From positions 1-9,177 of the forward strand of contig JAAFHM010000019.1 of assembly GCA_013298375.1 (NCBI GenBank): DNA of 9,177 nucleotides, given 5' to 3'. Shown here one piece after another: positions 1-7,085 of the stretch. The notes below the pieces were generated by a model. The model saw nothing but the letters and a program-made list of their open reading frames with translations, was not told the origin of the DNA and searched no databases. Position numbers and translations under genes: made by a program. This DNA is from Ignavibacteria bacterium (GTDB lineage Bacteria > Bacteroidota > Ignavibacteria > Kapaibacteriales > UBA4661). How positions within the stretch are numbered: the stretch's first letter is position 1; the number at the start of each line of letters is the position of its first letter.

Positions 1-614
1 TCTGCCTGAATGATAGGACGGAAGCGGGCAATAGACCGTTGCGCTCCTTGAAGCACAGTCGATTCTGCTCCTTCAACATCAATTTTTATGTAATCCAGCC
101 TGTCCACACCTTCCCAACGCAAGAGATCATCAATCGCCACAACCAGCACCGTTAGGCTATCTGCGGAATTATCATGTCGGAGAAGGCTGAATGTGTGAGG
201 TGTTCCGGCATTCAGCCAAAAGGAAGCTGTACCAGTTTCCGCACCAGCACAGACATTCCGAAGCCGCACATTGTTGAATTTATTTGCCCGAATGCTATGA
301 TAGAGCGTTGCCAGCACATCGGGAAACGGCTCTAATGCAATAACCAAGCCTTTTCCTTGGCTGTAATGCTTTGCGGCTTTAAGGCTGTAAATTCCCGTGT
401 TTGCGCCAATGTCCAGAAATACACCGTCAGTGTCTAAAAACTGCTCTAAATGCGTAAACTCCGGTTCAATTTCTTCCCGCAAAACATAGATGCCACGCCC
501 GCCAAAACCAGTACGATTTTTTCCATAGACCACTGCGCCATTCGCCAATGTTGTTTTGAGAAGAGACTCGCGTGGAGATAGCGCCACGCGGACTTTGCGG
601 AGAAATTGCATCAT
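1..614 (-). CDS. FkbM family SAM-dependent methyltransferase (3' end missing)
   Basis: Reading down from ATG at 614 gives 204 codons with no stop before the window edge, so the C-terminus is missing. The visible protein has the FkbM layout. The SAM-binding motif I VFLDIGANTGIYSL is at residues 66-79, the acidic residue after the second strand is in ALEPFP (about 93-98), and YIKIDVEGAE (175-184) is the motif that typifies FkbM proteins. Family members mostly O-methylate sugars or polyketide-like substrates; the substrate here cannot be read from sequence. The start is a double ATG (614 and 611) just after an in-frame TGA, so nothing longer is possible. No Shine-Dalgarno sequence precedes it. 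It lies 53 bp downstream of another methyltransferase in the same direction, probably in one operon. The family is secure; the substrate is unknown. Confidence 0.88.
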   Translation of the reverse strand, partial: MMQFLRKVRVALSPRESLLKTTLANGAVVYGKNRTGFGGRGIYVLREEIEPEFTHLEQFLDTDGVFLDIGANTGIYSLKAAKHYSQGKGLVIALEPFPDVLATLYHSIRANKFNNVRLRNVCAGAETGTASFWLNAGTPHTFSLLRHDNSADSLTVLVVAIDDLLRWEGVDRLDYIKIDVEGAESTVLQGAQRSIARFRPIIQA

Positions 615-667
615 AATATTTCATCATAAACTGGCAGGGGGCAGCCCGTCACCACTATTTTGAGATG

Positions 668-1453
668 TTACACTCGTGGATTAGACATGACCAGGACAGA
701 CATCCAAGCAAAACGGCGCGTAAACGGAAGTACCTTAAAAAGTATTTTGTCAATACCTTCGGCAACACTGAGCATTTTGGGAAATACTTTCCAACGTCGA
801 AATGGTGTCAGTGCCAACGGTAAAAACGTAAAATATTCCACAGCGACATTGCGAAAAATATTGTTTGCCAATGCAATATCACGCATCACAAACGGGTGTT
901 CATCGGGAGTACGCAGACTCGGTGTCATGCGTCGATAGATATTGATAAGGGGATTCATACCCAATGGCTCTCGAAAGACTGCAATCCCATCCGGGCGGAG
1001 AATACGAGCAATTTGCCGATATGCCTGCTCCGTATCAAGGTGGTGCAAAATGGCGTTTCCATAGCAAACATCAAAACTCTTCGGTGGAAAAGTAAGGTCT
1101 TCGGCGTTCATCACATAGTACTCGGTTGACTCCTCAGCGTGATATTCCGAAGCCGACTCTTTTGCCTTGCGAATAGCTGTGTCAGAAAGGTCAATACCCG
1201 TGACGTGCGCAGCGCCATTTGCGAGTGTTGTCAACGTCCAACCGCCTGGACCACATCCATACTCTAACGCTTTTTTTCCTTGGCAAATACGAGTCAGAAC
1301 GGTATGCAAATATTCTTCACTTGCACGGGCAGTGTCGTAATACTTCAAGACGACATTGCGCTCGTTCTCATCATAGCCTTTTTCAAAAATATGGTCATGA
1401 AACGCCTTCTCACGTTGGAGAACCTCGTCTCGATTGTTCTGTTCGATTGCCAT
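668..1453 (-). CDS. Class I SAM-dependent methyltransferase (Methyltransf_11 type)
   Basis: This 261-residue protein has a Rossmann-type methyltransferase core. Motif I is LEYGCGPGG (63-71), the acidic ribose-binding residue is in GIDLS (86-90), the adenine-side region is NAEDL (116-120), and the post-II region is DVCYGNAILHHL (128-139), followed by LRPDG (152-156). After the core comes REPLGMNPLINIYRR (161-175) with TPDEHP (182-187), a segment I associate with small-molecule or sugar methyltransferases near surface-glycan genes; that association is from memory. No signal peptide or membrane segment is obvious, so it is probably cytosolic. ATG at 1453 is 30 bp after the gatB stop and no Shine-Dalgarno sequence is seen. 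It could act on a glycan, lipid, quinone or metabolite; sequence alone does not decide. Confidence 0.85.
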   Translation of the reverse strand: MAIEQNNRDEVLQREKAFHDHIFEKGYDENERNVVLKYYDTARASEEYLHTVLTRICQGKKALEYGCGPGGWTLTTLANGAAHVTGIDLSDTAIRKAKESASEYHAEESTEYYVMNAEDLTFPPKSFDVCYGNAILHHLDTEQAYRQIARILRPDGIAVFREPLGMNPLINIYRRMTPSLRTPDEHPFVMRDIALANNIFRNVAVEYFTFLPLALTPFRRWKVFPKMLSVAEGIDKILFKVLPFTRRFAWMSVLVMSNPRV

Positions 1454-1483
1454 AGTATTTGTCGTGTAAAGAATGTATTGTCT

Positions 1484-2944
1484 TTAACCATTCAAGCGGT
1501 CTTGCAGAATTTGCGTGACCACCTTCGGATTTGCCTTGCCTTTGGTTTCTTTGAGTGCCTGCCCAACGAAAAAGCCCATGAGATTGGTTTTGCCTCCTCG
1601 GTAGCGCGTTACTTCGTCAGGGTTTTCGCTCAAAATGCGTTCAACAATCTCGACAATCAATGACGTATCGGAAACCTGCGCCAAGCCCTTTTCTTCCACA
1701 ACCTTTTTGGGTGCTTTGCCAGCAAGGATGTCGGGGAAAATTTCTTTGGCAATTTTAGAACTGATAGCGTCCGAAGCAAATAAATCCACCAACTCCGCGA
1801 TATGCTGCGGTGCAAGATTCAATTCTTGAATCGTGATTTTACGCTCGCCCAAAACCCGCATCACTTCAGTCATCACCCAATTACTCACCAGTTTATAGCG
1901 GTCTTTTGAACGTTCCGCCAGATGAGAACACGCATCCTCGAAAAATTGCGCCAAGGCTTGCTCTTGCGTTAGTACGCTTGCATCATAGCCGGGAAGCCCA
2001 TACTCCGCAACAAAACGGCGTTTTCGGTCGAAAGCAAGTTCGGGAAGCGATGCACGAACAGATTCCAACCATGCGGAACTCACGCGAATCGGCGGCAAAT
2101 CAGGTTCGGGGAAATAGCGATAATCGTGCGCCAGTTCTTTGCTGCGCTGCGATTTCGTCGTTTGAGAATTTGCATCCCAACCCCGTGTTTCCTGCACAAT
2201 CACGCCTCCCGCCTCGACAACTTCAATTTGGCGCTTAATTTCATATTCAATAGCTTTTTCGACGTTGCGGAAGCTATTCATATTTTTTACTTCGGTCTTT
2301 GTTCCGAGCTTTGTTTCACCGACAGGGCGAATGGAAATATTCGCGTCGCACCGCAGCGAACCTTCTTCCATGTTGCCATCGCATATCTCCAAGTAGAGGA
2401 GGATTTGGCGAATTTGCATGAGGTATGCCGCCGCTTCTTGCGCCGAGCGGATATCCGGCTCACTCACAATCTCAATCAGCGGAACACCCGCGCGGTTGAG
2501 GTCAACAAGCGTGTCAATATCAAGGTCGTGAATAGATTTTCCGGCATCTTCTTCGATGTGGATGCGGGTGATACCAATGCGTTTTGTGACAGTTCCGTCG
2601 CCTTTGGGGTCAAGTTCCACATCCAAAAAGCCTTCGTAGCAAATTGGCTCATCGAACTGCGAAATTTGATACCCTTTCGGCAGGTCGGGGTAAAAATAAT
2701 GCTTCCGTGCAAACAGCGATACAGGACGAATCTTTGAATGCGTCGCCAAGCCCATTTTCAGCGTGTATTCCACTACTTGCTTGTTCAGCACAGGAAGTAC
2801 GCCCGGATGCCCTAAGGAAACGGGTGAAATGTTGGTATTCGGCGGCTCACCAAACGTTGTCGGGTCAGCGCAAAAAATCTTGCTTTGGGTCAAAAGTTGT
2901 GCATGAACTTCAAGACCGATAACGGCTTCGTACTGTATAGGCAT
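1484..2944 (-). CDS. gatB: Asp-tRNA(Asn)/Glu-tRNA(Gln) amidotransferase subunit B (GatB)
   Basis: GatB is the tRNA-binding and kinase subunit of GatCAB. The complex activates Glu or Asp misacylated on tRNA(Gln) or tRNA(Asn) and amidates it with ammonia delivered from GatA. At 486 residues it is full length for the family. The N-terminal GLEVHAQLLTQSKIFC (10-25), ARKHYFYPDLPKGYQISQFD (79-98) and the GatB signature VDLNRAGVPLIEIVSEPD (147-164) are all present and intact. The lysine-rich C-terminal tail domain (roughly 340-486, ending FFVGQALKETKGKANP then the last helix) is the YqeY-like tRNA-binding part. ATG at 2944 is 40 bp after the histidine kinase stop and has no Shine-Dalgarno sequence. 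gatA and gatC are not in the window, which is common because gat genes are often scattered. Confidence 0.98.
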   Translation of the reverse strand: MPIQYEAVIGLEVHAQLLTQSKIFCADPTTFGEPPNTNISPVSLGHPGVLPVLNKQVVEYTLKMGLATHSKIRPVSLFARKHYFYPDLPKGYQISQFDEPICYEGFLDVELDPKGDGTVTKRIGITRIHIEEDAGKSIHDLDIDTLVDLNRAGVPLIEIVSEPDIRSAQEAAAYLMQIRQILLYLEICDGNMEEGSLRCDANISIRPVGETKLGTKTEVKNMNSFRNVEKAIEYEIKRQIEVVEAGGVIVQETRGWDANSQTTKSQRSKELAHDYRYFPEPDLPPIRVSSAWLESVRASLPELAFDRKRRFVAEYGLPGYDASVLTQEQALAQFFEDACSHLAERSKDRYKLVSNWVMTEVMRVLGERKITIQELNLAPQHIAELVDLFASDAISSKIAKEIFPDILAGKAPKKVVEEKGLAQVSDTSLIVEIVERILSENPDEVTRYRGGKTNLMGFFVGQALKETKGKANPKVVTQILQDRLNG

Positions 2945-2952
2945 GAGTCTTG

Positions 2953-2982
2953 GATTGATTGGTCATTGATTGATTGGTCATT
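2953..2982. repeat. Perfect 15-bp tandem duplication (2 copies)
   Basis: The unit GATTGATTGGTCATT occurs at 2953-2967 and again, identically, at 2968-2982. It fills most of the 40-bp gap between the histidine kinase stop and the gatB start. Each unit also contains a GATT GATT sub-repeat. It looks like a replication-slippage product. Any effect on gatB translation is speculation. Confidence 0.85.
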
Positions 2983-2984
2983 CG

Positions 2985-4832
2985 TTATTTTGGCAGCGTG
3001 AACCAGAAGGTCGAACCAACATTGATTTGGCTCTCTACACCCATAACGCCATTATGTTTTTCAACAATTTCTTTGATAAAAGCAAGCCCCAATCCCGTGC
3101 CGATGTGTTGGCGCACACGCTCGTCATCGGTGGCACGGAAGAACTTCGTGAAGAGTTTTTCTTTTGCTGATTCGGAAATACCATATCCTTGGTCTTGAAC
3201 GCTCACACGCATTTCTGTTGCGCCTTCCTGAACTTCAATACGGACGGTTTTTCCCGGGTCGGAATATTTAACGGCATTGGTAAAGAGATTCAAAAAGACT
3301 TGCCCAATCAAATCAGGGTCGCCAACGATAGGCGTTGTTGAAAGCGGGCTTTCAACGTTGACGGTCATTTGCTTTGCTTCAGCAAGCGGCATATTGACGC
3401 GAACCACACCGTCAACAACCTCGTGAATACGGAATGGAATTTTTCGCATATCCGTCCGCCCTGATTCAATACGATTGATGTCGAGGAATTTCGTGATAAC
3501 ACCATTCAAACGGTCGGCTTCTGAGGTGATAATGGAAGCAAATTCTTTTGTCTCGTCTTCTTCTAAACCCTTGCCAATCAAATCACTAAAGCCGCGAATT
3601 GTGTTGAGAGGAGAGCGCAACTCGTGGGCAACAATCGACACCAGCTCTGTTTTCATACGGTCAACAGCAACTTCACGGGTAACGTCGCGCAACACGCCCA
3701 TAATTGCGGTGAGCGTATTATCGCTCATCACGCGCACGAATGTTCCTTTGACGACTGTTTCATTGGCTTCGCCAACCAGTTGCAAGGTGAACTGCACGGG
3801 AATATGAGTTTCTTCGCCCGTAAAAGCGTCCATGATGGTCTTTTTCATTTCGTAATCCGGTATCGCGTCCAAGAAGGAGCGCCCTTCCGCATTAGCCGTA
3901 TCCACACCGAACCAGTGTGCAAATACATCATTCATCACGAAAATTGCACGACTTGGCTCAATGACAATAAAACCATCACTGGCTTGCCGCACAACACTTT
4001 CGAGTTTGTTTCTTGTGCCAACAATTTTATTCAGGTTCATTTGCTCGTACCGCGCCAATTCTCCGGCAACACGGTTGTTTCCACGAAAGAGAATACCGAA
4101 CTCGTCATTGCGCGATTCATCCAAACGGTAGTCAAAATCTTGTTCTGCAATGCGGTCAGATGCTTCCAAAAGCTGATTTATTGGGCGGCTTAACTGACGC
4201 GCAACAGCAAAGCTAATCACAATAGCCGCCGTCCCAACCGCTACCAACGCAAACAAGACACTTTTGCGCATCTCATTAACGGAACGATAGACAAACGAAG
4301 CTGGCTGCTCGATGACCAGCGCAGACTGAATTTCGGGAATGGAAATGTACGTTCCGACCATTTGTTCGCCACCCAAACCGACGTATTCTTTCGACGCAAC
4401 AGCATCGCGGTTGAAGGAGACTTGATTGACATTTTTAACCTCTTTGAAAATCCCTTTGCCAAGCAGTGTTGATTGTTTCCGCAAAGCAACCGTATCGTAG
4501 GAAGCCAATAGGCGCAGAGAATCATCAACAATGTACATACGGTCTTGTTTGCCGGAAAATGACTCTTGGGAAGCACGAGTAATGAAGGCGGAAAGCTCCT
4601 CGCCATCCAAAGCACACGCCAGAATGCCGCGTGTACCGTCTCCGCGCACGTAGCCCATAGCAATCGGAATAATTGGAGCCTGTCCTTCGGCGATGCGTGT
4701 TGTATGCCAGCGAATAACTTTATCGGGAACAGCACGAATGGAATCCACAAGTGCTGACGGAAGCGGACGCGGGAGATTATCTTGGGAGGTCGTTGCAAAA
4801 GCATCCACGAAATTCCCTTCGACATCATACAC
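2985..4832 (-). CDS. Sensor histidine kinase, downstream part after an in-frame stop (Cache remnant-TM-HAMP-PAS-HisKA-HATPase)
   Basis: From GTG at 4832 the frame encodes 615 residues. In order: most of an extracytoplasmic Cache-like sensor domain (1-185), a membrane segment (about 191-210), HAMP (about 211-265, with RQLSRPINQLLEA), PAS (about 275-385), HisKA with the phospho-accepting His in SIVAHELRSPLNTIRGF (His403), and HATPase_c with N box NLFTNAVKYS (515-524), G1 DQGYGIS (547-553), F box FTKFFRA (561-567) and G2 GTGLGL (578-583). The catalytic residues are intact. No response regulator gene is adjacent, so it looks like an orphan kinase. The frame is continuous with the upstream 92-codon ORF except for one TAA, so this is the larger part of a 717-codon gene. 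GTG 4832 is only the first possible start after that stop; its upstream context is poor, and the next in-frame ATG is at 4658. Without the first membrane helix, the sensor domain could not be anchored normally. Confidence 0.85.
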   Translation of the reverse strand: MYDVEGNFVDAFATTSQDNLPRPLPSALVDSIRAVPDKVIRWHTTRIAEGQAPIIPIAMGYVRGDGTRGILACALDGEELSAFITRASQESFSGKQDRMYIVDDSLRLLASYDTVALRKQSTLLGKGIFKEVKNVNQVSFNRDAVASKEYVGLGGEQMVGTYISIPEIQSALVIEQPASFVYRSVNEMRKSVLFALVAVGTAAIVISFAVARQLSRPINQLLEASDRIAEQDFDYRLDESRNDEFGILFRGNNRVAGELARYEQMNLNKIVGTRNKLESVVRQASDGFIVIEPSRAIFVMNDVFAHWFGVDTANAEGRSFLDAIPDYEMKKTIMDAFTGEETHIPVQFTLQLVGEANETVVKGTFVRVMSDNTLTAIMGVLRDVTREVAVDRMKTELVSIVAHELRSPLNTIRGFSDLIGKGLEEDETKEFASIITSEADRLNGVITKFLDINRIESGRTDMRKIPFRIHEVVDGVVRVNMPLAEAKQMTVNVESPLSTTPIVGDPDLIGQVFLNLFTNAVKYSDPGKTVRIEVQEGATEMRVSVQDQGYGISESAKEKLFTKFFRATDDERVRQHIGTGLGLAFIKEIVEKHNGVMGVESQINVGSTFWFTLPK

Positions 4833-4859
4833 CCCTAAGGCTGTTACGCTGGTATTGCG

Positions 4860-4862
4860 TTA
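4860..4862 (-). other. Premature TAA codon within the histidine kinase frame
   Basis: Codon 93 of the 717-codon frame that starts at 5138 is TAA. The flanking codons are sense on both sides and keep the domain organisation. One C-to-T change from CAA (Gln) would create it; other single changes (for example from AAA, GAA, TAC or TAT) are also possible. TAA is the ordinary terminator of the neighbouring genes (the kinase itself, the methyltransferase, the outer-membrane factor and the deacetylase), so reassignment of this codon is excluded. Confidence 0.85.
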
Positions 4863-5138
4863 CAATGCCGAAGAAATAAAGCTATAAGCAGTTTGGCTCG
4901 TCAATTCAGGGTTTGCCAAAACCTCGCGGGCTTCCAGCAGCAGAATAGCAGTATTACGATTTTTTTCTTCTAAGCGTGACTTGACATCGTGTGCAACAAC
5001 ATCGTAGAAGCTACGGGCATTTTGGCTCAGTTCGTCCAAACTAATAGACGAGAGCCAGTACCCAATAATACCTACCGACACCAGAGCCGTAGCACTGAGG
5101 ATAAGCGCAAATTTTGTCGCAAAATTAAAACCTCTCAT
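4860..5138 (-). pseudogene. N-terminal fragment of the same sensor histidine kinase, ended by an in-frame TAA
   Basis: ATG at 5138 opens a 92-codon frame that holds the first membrane helix (about residues 9-28, ALILSATALVSVGIIGYWL) and the first helices of the periplasmic sensor domain. It stops at TAA 4862-4860. This is the same reading frame as the kinase below, and only nine codons lie between the stop and GTG 4832. Reading through gives SAL-stop-RNTSVTALGVYDVEGN, which resembles the strand of a Cache domain that ends in a YDxxG turn, so both parts belong to one ancestral gene. In-frame codons above 5138 soon reach a stop, so this is the natural start. On its own the fragment would be a small membrane-anchored peptide without catalytic function. 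A sequencing error at one base would explain it equally well. Confidence 0.8.
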
Positions 5139-5560
5139 TGCATTTGTCTCAGAACGACCATTATGGTCTTAAACCGTAGAAGAAACCTCTGCTCTCCGGC
5201 ATTGTCAGCGCTGAACTGCCCTTAGAAGCAAGAAAGGAGGATGAAGGAATGAGATAACTATTCAGGTATCACGGAACTTTCACTCATTCGCCCCCTTGAT
5301 AAAGGGGGAACGGGGGATTTTTTGCGTACAACGAGAGATTTGAAGCGGTATTTAGCCGCCTAATCCCCCGTTCCCCCTTTATCAAGGGGGCGAATACGAC
5401 AGCGTTCTGTGTATCCGACCAATTACAAAATGGATTACTATGCCCGTTTATGAAGCCTTCCAGAACTGCAAATATTCATTTTTCCTACCAACTAACCAAA
5501 AAAATATCGTTAAAGAGCGTGAAAGGTGTGAATGAAACCCAAAGAAGGCACAAACCTTGT
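5139..5560. other. Intergenic region between outer-membrane factor gene and histidine kinase gene
   Basis: These 422 bp separate the 3' end of the TolC-type gene from the 5' end of the histidine kinase. The large inverted repeat at 5286-5395 is the only clear element. I see no tRNA, no convincing short gene on either strand, and no classical stem plus T-run terminator for the outer-membrane factor gene. The kinase promoter is expected in 5139-5285, but I cannot point to a defensible box. Confidence 0.6.
5286..5395. repeat. Perfect 34-bp inverted repeat with 42-nt spacer (REPIN/MITE-like)
   Basis: The left arm is 5286-5319 and the right arm is its exact reverse complement at 5362-5395; pairing ends one base beyond on each side. 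Each arm contains a smaller palindrome, CCCCCTT GATA AAGGGGG, followed by AACGGGGGATT. The 42-nt spacer contains a weak hairpin (GCGG...CCGC, 5346-5359). I see no target-site duplication and no coding capacity. The form, two inverted copies of a C/G-run palindrome around a short spacer, suits a REP doublet (REPIN) or a small MITE. I recall similar C-run/G-run repeats from cyanobacterial genomes, but could not compare them. As RNA it would form a long stem that could block transcription or degradation, but no T-run follows it on the minus strand. Confidence 0.85.
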
Positions 5561-6991
5561 TTATTGCGCCAACCGCACAATCTCTCCGATTGCCCACTGA
5601 TACACCACCCAAGCACGGTGGTAGTCCGCCCTTGCCGAGACGACACGAATACGTGCCTCGGCAGCCGCCCGTTCCCGCAGATTCACAATAAGCAACGAAG
5701 TCTCTCCGGCAAAAAACCGCCGACGCTCTCCTTCCTCCATTTGCTGCGCGTACCGAGACTCTTTTTCCGCTGCTTCGTAGCGCTCTAATGTACGCTGCAA
5801 TGCCGAAACAGCATTATCAATATCGGCATTGATAAACCGCGAAGTCTGGGCAATTTGCAAGCGCGTCCGCTCCAGTGAAATGCTGAATAATTCGGCTTGG
5901 GCATTGGCGGTACGGAAGAAAACAGGCATGGCAAAATCAAATCCGAGTTTGACATTATCCGCCGAAGCGCGGTCAGTGTAATAGAGCCATTGTGTCTTGG
6001 CTTCGATAAACGGCTTCTGAGCTTCGCGGGCGAGATTAAGGTCAAGCGTCGTGCTTTGTTGGTTAAAGTCCAAACGCTGCATTTCTGGACGCATGGTTAA
6101 TGCGCGGTCGCGGTCGGCGCGGGCTTGGAGAGAGTCCAAATTTGGCAGCACGGGAAGACGCTGCGGTGGCTGCACCAAAGCACGCGGCAATCCCGTTTCT
6201 GCCCACAAGAACACCGACGCATCAATGCTGGTCTGCTCTACGCTTCGGCGGGCGCGAAAAACATCCCCACGACGGCGCTCTACTTCCTGCAACGCTTCAA
6301 TGCTATCCAATGCAGCTACCTCGCCACGACGCGCACGGGCAGCGATAAAATCTGCTCGTTGAAGGGCAATCGTCAAGACATTTTCGGCAATCTTTAACTG
6401 TTCACCTGCTTCCGACCACGACCAATACTGAATCGCTGCCGAGCGCAAGAGGTTGTTTTGCTCAAATCGGCGATTAGCATCTGCCAAAAGCGGTCGAATA
6501 CGGGCTTTTTCAAATGTTGTCCGTCGGCGATCGGTGTTCACACCGCTCCAAAGCGGCAAGGAAACGCCTGCTGTTATCTGTCCGCCAAGCCCCGTGCGCT
6601 CTTCGGGATTCATACTCGAACCGATTGCACGGTCAAATCCTGCAAAAACTTTTGGACCGAACAAGGTATTGAGCGGCATTTCAACATTTGCCGAAAAATT
6701 GTTAATGCGGTCGGGTGTGGACTGAGAAGCCTCGTATTTGAGGTCATAATGGCTACGAAGCATGGGGTCGAAACTGCCTAAGGCGCTCTGCATCTCGGCA
6801 TCGGCGATATTGCGCTCAAATGCTGCCGATTGCAACGCCGGATGCGTAGCGAGAATTTGCTGTAAAAACTGCTTGAGGCTAAGCGTGTCAAGGCTTTGCG
6901 CACGTGCGGGTATGGCAGCGCAAATGCCAATAATGACAAAATAACGGAAGAAACAAAACGAGTGTTTGAGCATAGAAACTATCAATGTCAT
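5561..6991 (-). CDS. TolC-type outer-membrane efflux protein (OEP family)
   Basis: This is the outer-membrane exit duct of a tripartite exporter. From ATG 6991 it is 476 residues, usual for the family. An N-terminal signal peptide ends in the AxA-like site IPARA before QSLDTLSL (cleavage near residue 31), then LSLKQFLQQILATHPALQSA (about 37-56) is the typical opening of an OEP repeat. Two halves follow, each with amphipathic strands (for example GGQITAGVSLPLW and KLGFDFAMPVFF) and long Arg/Glu/Ala-rich helices for the periplasmic barrel. The helix with EGERRRFFAGETSLLIVNLRE near the C-terminus matches the conserved G-x-(S/T) turn. An alternative start at ATG 6973 gives a tighter signal peptide. 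The frame is open up to 7288, but that part overlaps the HlyD gene and lacks secretory character. It lies about 94 bp after the fusion protein stop, probably co-transcribed. Confidence 0.9.
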   Translation of the reverse strand: MTLIVSMLKHSFCFFRYFVIIGICAAIPARAQSLDTLSLKQFLQQILATHPALQSAAFERNIADAEMQSALGSFDPMLRSHYDLKYEASQSTPDRINNFSANVEMPLNTLFGPKVFAGFDRAIGSSMNPEERTGLGGQITAGVSLPLWSGVNTDRRRTTFEKARIRPLLADANRRFEQNNLLRSAAIQYWSWSEAGEQLKIAENVLTIALQRADFIAARARRGEVAALDSIEALQEVERRRGDVFRARRSVEQTSIDASVFLWAETGLPRALVQPPQRLPVLPNLDSLQARADRDRALTMRPEMQRLDFNQQSTTLDLNLAREAQKPFIEAKTQWLYYTDRASADNVKLGFDFAMPVFFRTANAQAELFSISLERTRLQIAQTSRFINADIDNAVSALQRTLERYEAAEKESRYAQQMEEGERRRFFAGETSLLIVNLRERAAAEARIRVVSARADYHRAWVVYQWAIGEIVRLAQ

Positions 6992-7085
6992 AGCATTTAC
7001 GAAACTTGCAAAAACGAAGAGTGAACTCCGTTCGCACTCCTGTTGGACGAAGTTTGATGGGATGGTGCCACGTTTTTCGGCAACA

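Noticed and set aside
4860..4862. Recoding of the kinase TAA or an alternative genetic code
   Set aside because: TAA ends several neighbouring genes normally, and no known recoding signal for TAA is visible next to it.
5234..5252. AAGGAGG followed by ATG codons on the plus strand
   Set aside because: The possible reading frame (ATG AGA TAA) ends at once, and the closer ATG has no spacing from the tract.
5286..5395. Inverted repeat as a classical Rho-independent terminator for the outer-membrane factor gene
   Set aside because: It lies over 160 nt beyond the stop and no T-run follows the stem on the minus strand; it fits an interspersed repeat better.
5520..5557. Weak stem (AAGGTTTGTG / CACACCTT) downstream of the outer-membrane factor gene
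   Set aside because: Pairing requires a two-base bulge and a long loop, and the later T-rich stretch is too far away to call a terminator.
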